In this document: piece by piece, positions 1 through 11,110 of the stretch | How the letters are laid out: each line of letters starts with the position of its first letter | Position numbering within the stretch: position 1 is the first letter of the stretch | NCBI GenBank assembly: GCA_032871835.1 | Contig: CM065297.1 | Coordinates: 90,727,052 to 90,791,051, forward strand | Direction of reading: 5' to 3' | DNA length: 64,000 nt | DNA from: Dipteronia dyeriana | Lineage: Eukaryota; Streptophyta; Magnoliopsida; Sapindales; Sapindaceae | Position numbers and translations under genes: made by a program | Notes under the pieces: model-generated | The model's database searches: none | What the model was told of the DNA's origin: nothing | What the model saw: only the letters and a program-made list of their open reading frames with translations

Positions 1-1064
1 ATACATATATTTGGAGTGTTCAGGAAAACCCACACCCTTCTGTACAGTTCTCCTCCGATAAATATGTATCTTACTGACCGATACCTGATACGTTTGGCTT
101 GTAGGGGATCTTTCGGGAGCATGCCTTTTTCCAAGAACCTTTTTAGCTGAGTCATCTAACCGTCTGACGGTGTTCGGATTTATGAGATTTCAAAGTTTTT
201 GGGCTCAGCTGTGCTCGGTTTGAGGAGATGTGCGACCAAAATAGTTTTTGGCCTGATTGTGGTCGTTGGTGATGCTAGTTTGGACAAGGCATCTGCCTTT
301 TCATTCTCCTCCCTGGGAATCTGGACAATCTTATATTCTTTGAATTTTTGAAAGAGTTATTTTGTTATGCCACGATAAGCTATCATACCTTCATCTCTGG
401 CTTGGTATTTGTCCAGGACTTGGTTGACGACTACCTGTGAGTCGCTAAATATTTTGACCTCATATGCTCCGAGGGCTATGCATACTCTGAGTCCAGCTAG
501 TAGTGCCTCGTACTCAGCTTGATTATTTGTTGCTTTGAAGTCTAATCTCATGGCATACTCGATATCATCTCCTATCGGGGTGCAAACTACGATCCCTGCC
601 CCACTGCCGTGAGTGTTTGAAGAGCCATCGACATATAATTTCCATGAGAAGCTCTTGCCCAACATCATTTTTGCTTCCAGGTTTGGTTCTGTGAATTCTA
701 CTATGAAATCTGCCACTACTTGGCCTTTGAGAGATGTCTTGGGGACGTACTGGATATCGCATTCACTTAGCTCGATTGCCTATTTGGCTAGTCTTCATAA
801 AATTTCTGGCTTCTGTAAGATCTGCTTAAGTGGGCAGTCGGTGAGGACCTGGATTGTATGAGCCTGAAAGTATGGCCTCAGCTTCCTTACTGCCGAAACC
901 AATGGTAGGGCCATTTTTTCTGCCTGTGAATACCTGGTTTTAGTTGGGAGAAACGCCTTGCTGGTATAATATACTGGCCTCTGTACTCCATCTTCTGTTC
1001 TGACTAGAACTGAGCTTGCAGCTAATTCCGTAATTGATAAGTACAAGTGGAGTATTTCTCTCAA
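1..1064 (-). pseudogene. Tat-type RNase H, second RNase H and integrase start (left arm)
   Basis: From 1064 down to 795 the Gypsy RNase H region reads with phrases such as YYTSKAF and LTDCPLKQIL. From 716 to 357 lies the second, archaeal-type RNase H, recognisable by WKLYVDGSSN, GAGIVV and ATNNQAEYEALLAGL, with the catalytic Asp and Glu present. The frame stops at 357-359 where a Gln is expected; the same stop is present in the right arm at 8791-8793. About 1-200 corresponds to the lead-in to the integrase zinc-binding domain. The domains would process the RNA:DNA hybrid and integrate the cDNA. The copy is non-functional. Confidence 0.85.
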
Positions 1065-1099
1065 ATATTTGGTTTCGAAAGGATGAGAGCTTTCCCTAG

Positions 1100-2800
1100 A
1101 TACTCTTTGATTTTTAGGAACGCCTGCTCACATTCTTCGTTCCATTCGAGTCATTTTCCTTTATTAATTACTTTAAAAAAGGGAGCAGATTTGTGTGTGG
1201 CCTTTGAAATAAATCTGCCCAAGGAAGCTAAGCATCCTGTTAAGCGCTGCACTTCTTTTAGCATCCTTGGTGATGTCATTTTTTATAGGGCTTTGATCTT
1301 TTCAGGGTTTACTTTGATTCCCCTCTATTGAACTTGGAAACCTAGGAACCTTCATGAAGGAAATCAAATAGGCACTTATTTGGATTCAGCTTCATTTGAT
1401 ATCTCCTCAAGACATCGAATGTTTCCCGCAAGTCTGAAGTATGCCTGTCCGCCGAGATGCTCTTGGTCAACATGTCATTTATGTAAACTTCCATGTTTCT
1501 TCCTATTTGACGTGCGAAGATTCTGTTGACAAGCCTTTGGCATGTTGCTCCTGCATTTTTTAGCCCAAAGGCATCACTGTGTAACAGTATAAGCCCTGAT
1601 CGGTTGTGAATGCCGTTTTTTCCTCATCTGCCTTATTCATCCGGATTTGGTTATACCCTGAGTAGGCATCCATGAAACTGAGTAATTCGTGTCCTGACGT
1701 GGCATCAACCAGTTGGTCTATCCTTGGAAGTGGAAAACTGTCTTTTGGGCATGCTTTATTCAGGTCCGTGAAATCTATGCACATTCTCCACTGACCGTTT
1801 TTCTTCTGGACGAGGACCACATTAGCTACCCATTGAGAGTAGCTGATCTCTCTAATAGACCCTACAACGAGTAACTTATAAACTTCCTGATTGATTGCCT
1901 GACTTCTTTCGAGGTTGAATGACCTTCTCTTTTGTATTACTGGTTTTGCATTTGGGTCTACCGCGAGATGATGTGATATTATTTGGGCATCTATCCCGAT
2001 AATGTCTTCATGACTCCAGGCGAACACATCCTTGTATTCTTTGAGTAGATCAATAAGGCTTTGTTTAACTTTTTCTTCCAAGTTGGCCCCGATTTTGATC
2101 TTCTTTTAAGATTAATTCTTCAACCGATTCATTTTTGGATTCCTTCGGTTCTTCCCTTGGGTCGAACTCGAATGATAGTGACTCTTTGTTCTGATTTAGC
2201 TGTGTTATAGTGCATACTTGTCTACCATTGTCTTTATCTTTGTAAACTGATAGATTAGCTCTTCGGGACATCTCCTAAGACCTCTTGACTACTCCGACCC
2301 CTTGTTCGGTCGAGAATTTGATCATTAAAGCGTAGGTAGCTGTTACGGCCTTAGTTTTATTCAAGAATTTTTGACCTAACAACGCATTATAAGGCCAATT
2401 GTCTAAGTCTACAACTACAAAATTGAGGAATATTGTTCTCTGACAAGGTGCTACTCCAATTTTTACGGGCAACTTTACCATCCCGAGAGACTTGACCTCA
2501 ACTCCCCCGAATCCTTTGAGTGGGGTATGAAAAGGCTGTAAATCCTTTCGGTCCAACCTGAGTTGATCGTAGACAGCTACATTGAGAATTTCAGCCGAAC
2601 TACCATTGTCAATTAAAATTCTCCTGACTTCCCTGTGTCCAATTAGGGCACTTATGACAAGGGCGACATTTGGTCAAACATCAACCCCATGTGAGTCAGC
2701 TTCTGTGAATATTATTGGGTACTATCCTTCTTTCACCTTTTTCGGGTCTAGTTCGACAGAGTTAAGATCAAAGTTCTTCCTTGCCTCCACCGCTTCTCTG
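1100..2800 (-). pseudogene. Tat-type protease and reverse transcriptase (left arm)
   Basis: The protease lies around 2800-2275, with the retropepsin motif IDNGSSAEIL and its Asp codon at 2608-2610. Reverse transcriptase starts near 2081 (EYKDVFAWSHED, then RMCIDFTDLNKACPKDSFP and SFMDAYSGYNQI). A one-base loss near 1565, in the run that reads CTCTTTGGG in the other arm, shifts the frame. Past it, the catalytic YIDD box reads YIND because its first Asp codon (1477-1479) is AAT instead of GAT. The enzyme would be dead even with the frame intact. Confidence 0.88.
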
Positions 2801-2829
2801 ATTTCCTGAGTTCTCTCTCGGTTACTTCT

Positions 2830-3927
2830 TCCAGTTGATGGTCCTCCAAGATTGTTTGTATTATTTAATTGGCCTCGGGGCTGGCCATTTTGTTTTGACC
2901 GGAACTATGATCGACCCTAGTCTCTTTCTTTTTTTTTCTGACCTCTCATCTCTTTTAAGGATTATATATTGTAGGTGTCCTTCCCGAATGAGGGTCTCTA
3001 TATAGTCTCTAAGCTGGTAACATTTGGAAGTCTCATGACCGGTTTCCTTATGGAATATGCAGTACTTTGTTGTATCTCGCCGGGCAAACTGAGACTGTCG
3101 GCGTGACTCTTTTACTAGATTTTTTTCTTCTAATATGGCCAGGATTTCTTCCTACTTTTTTCTGAGAGGGGTGTATTTCGTGTACTTTTCTCGGTATTTC
3201 TCCGTGGTATGGTCGGCATTACGCCCTTTTCCTCCATCCTTGCTTCTTTCTTTACCGTTTCCTTTTTATTTTTTGTTTTGGTTCTGTACCTTTGCTCGAC
3301 ATCTTTTTGTTCAGGTTTCCCTCCATGCATGTAGCATCCTCCCGTGGCTAACTCATCTTCTTCGGCTAGTGCATATCCTCCAGCTATGTCCATCATATCT
3401 GCATATCTGGTTAAACGGGCCCTTCTTAGGTCAAATGATAGCCGTCCATTATGTAAATTGTTTATGAATGCAGCAATTATTGCTTCATCATTTGCACTGC
3501 CGATTTCTGATACCTCCTGGCCGAATCTCCCTAGGTATTTTTTTAACTACTCATCTTTCCCTTGTTTCAGCTGAGAAAGGTAAGCCACTGATTTTTTCCT
3601 GTGTACATTGCCCAGAAATTGTCTTGAGAAACTTCTGCTTAATTCACTGAAACTTTCGATGCTTGCCGGGGGCAACCTTCTGAACCATCTTGAGCCCGTG
3701 TCTCCCAGAGTCTGTGGAAAGTTGAGACATAGTAAAGGGTCGTTGTGGGCATACTGAGCCATAGCACTTTTATACCGTATGACGTGTTCTTTAGGATTTG
3801 TATCCTTCTTGAATTGTTCTACGTGTGGAATCCTAAATCTTTCTGAAAATGGGGTTCGCAGGATGTCCCTAGTGAACGGACTATCGGAATCGTCATCGGA
3901 TAAGTCATTATACACAAAGACATTCAT
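2830..3927 (-). pseudogene. Tat-type gag, 5'-truncated (left arm)
   Basis: Minus-strand frames from 3927 give the retrotransposon gag domain (FRIPHVEQFKKDTNPKEHV, then LGDTGSRWFRRLP and FSELSRSFSRQFLG), a basic linker, and near 3059-3020 a CxxH...GHxTxxC zinc-knuckle variant typical of Tat-group gag. The N-terminal third found in the right arm is absent: homology stops at about 3925. Gag would form the particle shell that packages element RNA. Stops interrupt the frame near 3546 and 3130. Confidence 0.82.
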
Positions 3928-4460
3928 TTCAAGAACTTCTAGAAGAACAAAATACCAAACAGGAAAACAGGTTCCTGATCAAACAGTAACTTTATTCCTT
4001 CAAGAAGACTGCACATTTATAAGGAAATAAAGTCCTAAACTGACTTTATCTTCAGAATCCCATTCGATCTCCATACAATCTCCGAAATAGAAAAGAAGAT
4101 AAAGACTACTCCAACAAGTAACCAATTGTAATTAAATATAAAATTCTTTCATTACTTGTGCAAAAAGAATTAGGGTTCTATGCATATATAAATAGACTCA
4201 TAATCTCGTCATAAAAATAGAGAAGAGCACGCGGAGAGAAAAAAGAGAGATCGAGAGTTGTAAATCTTTATTTTGATAGTGGATTTGGTCTCTGTTACTT
4301 GTTCAACCACCCGTGGACGTTTCTCCGATCACCGGAGTTTTACCACGTAAACTTATGTCTAACTAGTTTCAAATTGCATTCTCCTTCTCTTTCTCTTTAT
4401 GGTCACAGCTAAAATCCAATCTTGTTGACTTTCTAAAAAATCGAGAAATCGATGTCAACA
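3926..4460 (+). promoter_or_regulatory. 5' LTR (probably left-truncated) of the Tat element
   Basis: The stretch precedes the primer-binding site and ends in ...GTCAACA (CA at 4459-4460) as an LTR should. A good TATA box (TATATAAAT, about 4185-4193) is followed by the R/U5 region, so the element promoter would start near 4215-4225. I could not fix the left end: no convincing TG terminus is seen, and the junction with the inverted arm is at about 3925. There is no second LTR in the window for comparison. Confidence 0.6.
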
Positions 4461-4462
4461 AT

Positions 4463-4480
4463 TGGCGCTAAAAAGGGAGG
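4463..4480 (+). other. Primer-binding site of the Tat element
   Basis: TGGCGCTAAAAAGGGAGG lies 2 bases after the LTR end and starts with TGGCGC, a common plant Gypsy PBS start. Which tRNA primes it was not determined. Gag begins 27 bases downstream. Confidence 0.6.
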
Positions 4481-4506
4481 TTGAACCTCCGATTTGATTA
4501 AAAGTA

Positions 4507-6300
4507 ATGGCTGGAAGTGGAAGCAAAAACAGTTCTGGGGATGTCCAAAAATCTCCAGATAATGTTCATATAGGCGGTAGTGAACGAGATCACGCCACGA
4601 CCACCGAGAACCAACCAACATCTCTGGCGAGGATCCAACAAATCCCTCCGACCAATGAAGACCTGACACGACGCTTCCATGAGGCACTGCAATAGCTGTT
4701 AGCGGACACGAAAAAAGAAGGGGTTGATTTATTAGTAGTAGAAGAAACGCAACCTCTTAATCCCCCACTTACAAGGCTTCGTTCGGTTATAGTTGGGCCG
4801 GAACCAGATGCACCGAAAGCAGGTAGGAACTCTGTTCCAATCATTCAAGCTGGAGGTGTAACACGCAATCAGGATAAGGGACGTGAAACACCCGAAGAGG
4901 AACGACCACACCAAAGGCAGAGCCGTGATCAGATAGCCCATGATAGACACCGCAAGCATGACCGGCACAGGGATTTGTCATCATCATCAGAGGATATTGA
5001 TCGGCACCATCACAAGTGTCATCATAGAACCATACGCCTACAAGGATCGACCATTGAGACTCGGCAACGAATTGAAGAGGAGATGGAAACTGGCATGGAA
5101 GACACCCGATGGCTTAACCATCATGGAGAACCTGTGGGAGACATAGATGTTGTGATTTAGAGCCTGACCCGAGAAGTCGAAAACAACAGGCGACAAATGG
5201 ACGCGCTGGTTAGGCGATATGGGTATAATGACTTATCCGACGATGATTCATATAGTCCATTCATTAGGGACATCCTGCAAACCCCATTTCCAGAAAGGTT
5301 CAGGATGCCTCACGTAGAACAGTTCAAAAGGGATACAGATCCTAAAGAACACATCAGATCGTATAAAAGCATTATAGCTCAGTATGCCAATAGCGACCAT
5401 TTACTATGTCTCAAATTTCCATAGACTCTGGGAGATACAGGATCAAGATGGTTTGGAAGGTTTCCCTCGGCAAGCATCGAAAGTTTCAGTGAATTAAGCA
5501 AAAGTTTATCAAGACAATTTTTGGGCAATGTACACAGGAAAAAAATCAATCTCAGTTGAAACAAGAGAAAGATTAGTCGTTAATAAAATACCTGGGGAGA
5601 TTCGGCCAGGCGGTATCAGAAATCGACAGTGTAAATGATGGAGCAATAATTGCTGCATTCATAAATAACTTACAGAATGGACGACTATCTTTTGACCTAA
5701 GAAGGGCCTGTTTAACCATATATGCAGATATGATGGACATGGTTGGAGGATACGCACTAGCCGAAGAAAAGGAGTTAGCCACGGGAGGATGCTACATGTA
5801 TGGAGGGAAACCTGAACAAAAAGATGCCGAGTCAAAGGTACAGAACAAAAAAGGAAAACAAAAAAGGAAAACAAAAAGGAAACGGCAAAGAAAGAAGCAA
5901 GGACGGAAGAAACGAGCGTAATGCCGACCAGACCACTGAGAAATTTGGAGGAAAGTACACAAACTACACCACTCTCCGAAAAAAGCAGGAAGAAATCTTG
6001 GCCATATTAGAGGAAAAAAATCTAGTAAAAGAGCCACGCCGACAGTCTCAGTTTTCCCGGTGAGATACAATAAAGTACTGCAGATTCCACAAGGAAACCG
6101 GTCATGAGACTTCCAAATGTTACCAGCTTAGAGACTACATGGAGACCCTCATTTGGGAAGGACACCTACAAGATATAATCCTGAAAAGAGATGAAAGGTC
6201 AGAAATAAAGAAAGAGACTACGGCCGATCATAGTTCCGGTCAAAACAAAAGGGCCAGCCCATAGGCCAATGAAATAATACAAACAATCTTTGGGGGACCA
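4507..6300 (+). pseudogene. Tat-type gag (right arm)
   Basis: The start at 4507 (MAGSGSKNSSGD) opens one frame that stays in register to 5424 and is broken by TAG at 4693, 5158 and 5422, each where Gln is plausible. Order: a charged, His/Arg-rich N-terminal region with a serine run, the gag core (PFPERFRMPHVEQFKRDTDP), then a Lys-rich linker and the zinc motif CRFHKETGHETSKC at 6079-6120. A short deletion near 5541-5545 relative to the left arm shifts the frame. A capsid-like role is known for the family; this copy cannot make an intact protein. Confidence 0.85.
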
Positions 6301-6870
6301 TCAACTGGAAGAGGTAACTGAGAGCGAACTCAGGAAATCAAATAAGCGGTGGAGGCAACGCAGAACTTTGATGTCAACTCTATCGAACCAGACCCGAAAA
6401 GGGTAAAAGAAGGACGAGACACAATAATATTCATAGAAGCTGACTCACATGGGGTCGATGTTCGATCAAATGACGCAATTGTCATAAGTGCCATAATTGG
6501 ACACAGGGAAGTCAGGAGAATTTTAATTGACAATGGCAGTTCGGCTGATATTCTCAATGTAGCTGTATACGATCAACTCAGGTTGGACCGAAAGGATTTA
6601 CAGCCTTTTCATACCCCACTCAAAGGATTCGGGGGAGTTGAGGTCTGGTCTCTCGAGACGGTAAAGTTGGCCGTAAAAATTGGAGTAGCACATTGTCCGA
6701 GAACAGTATTGCTCGATTTTGTAGTGGTAGACTTAGACAATTGGCCTTATAATGCGTTGTAAGGTTGGCCATTCTTGAATAAAACTAAGGTCGTAACAGC
6801 TTCATATGTTCTAATGATCAAATTCCAGACCGAACGGGTGGTCGGAGCAGTCAAGGGGTCCTAGGAGATG
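6301..6870 (+). pseudogene. Tat-type retropepsin (right arm)
   Basis: An open stretch at 6349-6762 carries the aspartic protease. The active site reads ILIDNGSSADIL, with the Asp codon at 6529-6531, followed by LKGFGGVEV and VVVDLDNWPYNAL. It continues past a stop at about 6761 into WPFLNKTK, where the family usually has a Gly-Arg/Gln-Pro strand. The protease would cut the polyprotein. It is fused in frame with the gag tail, as in other Tat elements. Confidence 0.82.
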
Positions 6871-8060
6871 ACTCGAAGAGCTAATCTGTCATTTTACAAA
6901 GATAAAGACAATGGTAGACAAGTATGCACTATAACACAGCTAAATCAGAATAAGGAGTCACTGTCATTCGAGTTCGGCCCAAGAGAAGAACCGAAGGAAT
7001 CCAAAAATGAACCGGTTCAAGAATTAATCTTGAAAGAAGATGCACCAGACAAGAAGATCAAAATCGGGGCCAACTTGGAAGAAAAAGTTAAACAAAGCGA
7101 TCTACTCAAAGAATACAAGGATGTGTTCACCTGGAGTCATGAAGACATGGTCAGGATAGATGCCCGAATAATATCACATCATCTCGCTGTAGACCCGAAT
7201 GCAAAACAAGTAATACAAAAGAGAAGGTCATTTAACCTCGAAAGAAGTTAGGCAATCAATCAGGAAGTAGAGAAGTTACTCATTGTAGGGTCAATTAGAG
7301 AGATCAGCTACCCTCAATGGGTAGCTAATGTGGTCCTCGTCCAGAAGAAATACAGTCAGTAGAGAATCTGCAAAGATTTCACGGACCTGAATGAAGCATG
7401 CCCAAAAGACAGTTTTCCACTTCCAAGGATAGACCAACTAGTTGATGCCACGTCAGGACATGAATTAATCAGTTTTATGGATGCCTACTCAGGGTATAAC
7501 CAAATCCGGATGAATAAGGCAGATGAGGAAAAAATGGCGTTCACAACCGATCAGGGCTTATACTGTTAAATAGTGATGCTCTTTGGGCTAAAAAATGCAG
7601 GAGCAACATACCAAAGGCTGGTTAACAGAATCTTCGCACATCAAACAGGAAGAAACATGGAAGTTTACATAGATGACATGTTGACCAAGTGCATCTCGAC
7701 AGACAAGCTCACTTCAGTCCTGTAAGAAACATTCGATGTCTTGAAGAGAAATCAAATGAAGCTGAATCCAAACAAGTGAATATTTGGAGTTCCTTCAGGA
7801 AGATTTCTAGGTTTCCAAGTTCACCAGAGGGGAATCGAAGTAAACCCCGAAAAGATCCAAGCCATAAAAAAAATGACCTCACCGAGGACGCTAAAAGAAA
7901 TGCAGCGCTTAACAGGATGTTTAGCTTCCTTGGGTAGATTTATTTCAAAGGCCACAGACAAATGTGCTCCCTTTTTTAAAGTAATTAAAAAAGGAAAAGG
8001 ACTCGAATGGATTGAAGAATGCGAGCAGGCGTTCCTAAAAATCAAAGAGTATCTAGGGCA
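6868..8060 (+). pseudogene. Tat-type reverse transcriptase (right arm)
   Basis: After a linker (RRANLSFYKDKDNG) the enzyme begins near 7080 with EYKDVFTWSHED. It includes the DFTDLNEACPKDSFPLP region and the catalytic YIDD at 7666-7677, intact here but not in the left arm. Stops fall where ERSQAIN (7248-7250) and GQWRM (about 7361) are expected, both explicable as C-to-T or G-to-A changes; another at about 7567 is a Tyr codon changed to TAA. A frameshift follows 7722. It is a decayed copy of the enzyme that makes element cDNA. Confidence 0.88.
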
Positions 8061-9367
8061 AGCTCTTATCCTTTCGAAATTGAAAATGGGAGAAATACTC
8101 CGCTTGTACTTATCAATTACGGAATTAGCAGCAATCTCAGTTCTAGTCAGAACAGAAGATGGAGTACAGAGGCCAGTATATTATACCAGCAAGGCATTTC
8201 TCCTAAATAAAACCAGGTATTCACTGGCAGAAAAAATGGCCCTAGCATTGGTTTCGGCAGCAAGGAAGCTGATGCCATACTTTCAGGCTCATACAATCCA
8301 GGTCCTCACCGACTGCCCACTTAAGCAGATCTTATAGAAGCCAAAAATTTCATGAAGACTAGCCAAATGGGCAATCGAGCTAAGTGAATTCGATATCCAG
8401 TACATCCCCAAGACATCTCTCAAAGGCCAAGTAGTGGCAGATTTCATAGTAGAATTCACAGAACCAAACCTGGAAGAAAAAATGATATTGGGCAAGAGCT
8501 TCTCATGGAAATTATATGTCGATGGCTCTTCAAACACTTACGGCAGCGGGGCAGGGATTGTAGTTTGCACCCCGATAGGAGATGATATCGAGTATCCCAT
8601 GAGATTCGACTTCACAGCAACAAATAATCAAGCTGAGTACGAGGCACTACTAGCTGGACACAGAGTATGCATAGCCCTCGGAGCATATGAGGCCAAAATA
8701 TTTAGCGACTCACAGGTAGTCGTCAACCAAGTCCTGGACCAATACCAAGCCAGAGATGAAGGTATGATAGCTTATCGTGGCATAACAAAATAACTCTTTC
8801 AAAAATTCAAAGAATATAAGATTGTCCAGATTCCCAGGGAGGAGAATGAAAAGGCAGATGCCTTGTCCAAACTAGCATCAGCAATGACCACAATCAGGCC
8901 AAAAACTATTTTGGTCGCACATCTCCTCAAACCGAGCACAGTTGAGCCCAAAAACTTTGAAATCTCAGAAATCTGAACACCATCAGACGGTTGGATGACT
9001 CAGCTAAAAAGGTTCTTGAAAAAAGGCATGCTCCCGAAAGATCCCCTACAAGCCAAACGTATCAGGTATCGGTCAGTAAGATACATATTGATCGGAGGAG
9101 AACTGTACAGAAGGGTGTGGGTTTTCCTGAACAATCCAAATATATGTATCAGAGAATGATGCATGTCAGATACTATAGGAAATCCATGGCGGAGTATGCA
9201 GAAACCATACTGGGGGCAAAAGTTTAACATATAAAGTACTCAAGCAAGGTTATTATTGGCCCATTTTATTCTCGGATGCACAGCGATGTTCGGAAAGCTG
9301 CAATGCATGCCAAAGGATTGCTAACGATATCCGACAACCCCCTGAACAACTAAGAAGCCTTACATCC
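8061..9367 (+). pseudogene. Tat-type RNase H domains and integrase zinc region (right arm)
   Basis: 8080-8337 holds the Gypsy RNase H (YYTSKAFL, LTDCPLKQIL). 8434-8793 holds the second RNase H (WKLYVDGSSN, ATNNQAEYEALLAG). 8991-9357 gives the integrase N-terminal part: LPKDPLQAKRIRYRSVRYIL, then a Cys-x2-Cys pair in CNACQRIAND. The catalytic DDE core is missing because the Copia LTR starts at 9368. Stops at 8335, 8353 and 8791 break the frame, the last two shared with the left arm. Confidence 0.83.
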
Positions 9368-10034
9368 TGTAAAGTCCTCATTTATTGAATGACTTATTTC
9401 GTGAACAAACCACACATTAGGGTTTTATGTAAGGGTAGCTTAAGCTCTCCAGACCTCAAGAGAATAAGCACCAAAGGTAAAACTCTTGTGCTTACTTGCT
9501 TTGAAGAGATAGTTGCACACACTCACAAATTCATGCATAACTCTTATTTATGTGTATTATGTATTTATCCTTGTGTGCATTCATGATTGAATAACTCTTC
9601 TTGATTTTTTTGCATCTTGTGATTAAAGTACCATGTCATGTTAGGCATTAGTATAAGATGCATCTTCATCACTCTAGTACTTGTCGAAAATGTGTGTTTG
9701 AGTGTGGAAAAAATGGGCAGTGCTCTGGTGGTACGCTACTCGACTAGCGCAACATTCCTATGGATCGTCGCTTGTCATATGCCACTGAGATTCACTACTT
9801 CACCCGCGCAACATTGAAATAGTGGGCAGTGCGCTGGTGGTGCGCTACTCGACTAGCGCAACATTCCAGTGGATCGTCGCTTGTCATACACCAATGAGCT
9901 GTGCCACTCCACTAGCGCATATTAAAAATTTAGGTTGTGCGCTGGTAGTGCGCTACTCGACTAGCGCACCTCATTAGCGCACATAGCGGGAGCTGAAACG
10001 TTTTTTTCAAAACGACCTCACTTTGGTTGAAACT

Positions 10035-10071
<37 letters not shown>

Positions 10072-10983
10072 CTCTTTGTATTCAGGTCGTGCAAGAGTTC
10101 AGAATATCATATCTTTTCCTTAGAACATATTTCAAAAGGAAAAATCTTGCAAGAACTCATCTTTAAACACTCAAAGCATTTCCTTGTGCATAAAAACATC
10201 ATCTTGCATCATCTATGGTCATTTAGAGTGCATCAATGGATAGTTTTGCATCATCACATCTTGTTTGGTAAGTTTTTCACTATCTTCTTACAAGTCAAGT
10301 GTTTTTCTTGCTAAGCCATCTCTTTTATCATTTGTATGCTCTTAGAATATATTCTAGATACAAAATAGAGATTGTTGTGATGACATGATTGAGTGTTGTA
10401 TTGTGATAGCTTAATAGTATTGTTTGATATATGTTTAGCTAAGCTTTATGAACATGTCATTTAGCTCTTGATATATATGATTGCATCAATTGCCATCTCA
10501 TCATCCTAGATAAGCATATAAGGTTCTCTAGCCTTGTTTGTTCTTTGAATATTATCATATATTCACATGGGTCATTTTATCTCTTCATTGAGAAGTAAGA
10601 CTTGTGTTGCTTCCGGGACTAGGTAGCTTAAATCACAGGTAAGATGGACTAGGTTCACTTATACCTGGATTAGGTAGTGGTGGTGGATTATAAACCGGGA
10701 TTAGGTTGTAATTCTTTTGCCATTAGTGGATTCGAGATTCGAGTGTGGCGCACTTAACAGCCCGTGGTTTTTCCCATTTGAAGGGTTTCCACGTATATCT
10801 CAAGTGTCTTTACTATTTCCGCACTTATTACACTTGTAATATTATTGTAACTAGCTAGGGGTATTTTCGTCAACTTGACCATTAACGAAAATTAGGTAAA
10901 ATTGTTTAAAATCTATTCACCTCCCCCCCCCCCTCCCCCTCCCCCTCAAGATTGTTCTTAAACACACCATAATATTTGTTTCA
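9368..10983 (+). repeat. 5' LTR of Copia-1
   Basis: Starts TGTAAAGTCC and ends ...TGTTTCA just before the primer site, matching the termini of the other two SIRE-like LTRs (TGTAAGTTC...TTTCA). 1616 bp. Inside are a 110-bp repeat cluster (9715-9990), an AT microsatellite (10028-10070), the shared block GTGGCGCACTnAACAGCCCGTG near 10745, and a C/T tract at 10921-10947 close to the 3' end. The flanking 5 bases, CATCC, have no partner in the window. Confidence 0.88.
9715..9990 (+). repeat. 110-bp tandem repeats with GCGCTA...TAGCGC hairpins
   Basis: Two full units start near 9715 and 9825 and a partial third near 9935. Each carries GTGCGCTACTCGACTAGCGC, whose ends GCGCTA and TAGCGC are complementary around a CTCGAC loop. 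This is in U3, upstream of the likely TATA region. Confidence 0.8.
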
Positions 10984-10985
10984 AT

Positions 10986-11000
10986 TGGTATTAGAGCCAG
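10986..11000 (+). other. Primer-binding site of Copia-1 (initiator Met-tRNA)
   Basis: TGGTATTAGAGCCAG differs by one base from the complement of the plant initiator Met-tRNA 3' end (TGGTATCAGAGCC...), the usual Copia primer. It begins 3 bases after the LTR CA end. Confidence 0.85.
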
Positions 11001-11110
11001 GTTCCTAGACATACATAGGTGATCCTTGCTCATTTTGGTGTGTGTTGCATTTTGTGTGTTTGTGTTGACCATTCATACACTTGCATTCATATCATTCATT
11101 CATAAACACA

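Larger units (their letters stand above)
1..3925 (-). mobile_element. Tat-lineage Ty3/Gypsy fragment, left arm of inverted pair
   Basis: Read on the minus strand, this stretch runs gag, protease, reverse transcriptase, RNase H, second RNase H and the start of integrase: Ty3/Gypsy order with the extra RNase H typical of the Tat/Ogre group. It is the reverse complement, with scattered mismatches, of 5218-9150 on the other side of a 1.3-kb spacer. Its gag begins abruptly at about 3925, so the 5' LTR and gag start are missing, and the 3' part runs off the left edge of the window. All frames are broken by stops or small indels. Confidence 0.9.
1..9150. repeat. Long inverted repeat: arms 1-3925 and 5218-9150
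   Basis: The two arms are reverse complements along about 3.9 kb with scattered differences and short indels. The inner breakpoint is sharp: left-arm homology ends near 3925 and its partner begins near 5218. The arms share derived defects, for instance a Gln-to-stop change (357-359 and 8791-8793) and a stop after the PEI/PKI motif, while other stops are private to one arm. This suggests duplication of an already damaged copy, followed by separate decay. Confidence 0.88.
3926..9367 (+). mobile_element. Tat-lineage Ty3/Gypsy element, 5' two-thirds (right arm)
   Basis: Plus-strand element with LTR end, primer-binding site, gag, protease, reverse transcriptase, two RNase H domains and the zinc-binding start of integrase. 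It is cut at 9367 by the TG end of a Copia LTR, so the integrase core and 3' LTR are missing. The gag zinc motif CRFHKETGHETSKC, the DNGSSADIL protease and the dual RNase H place it in the Tat/Ogre/Retand group. Many in-frame stops show that it is dead. Confidence 0.9.
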
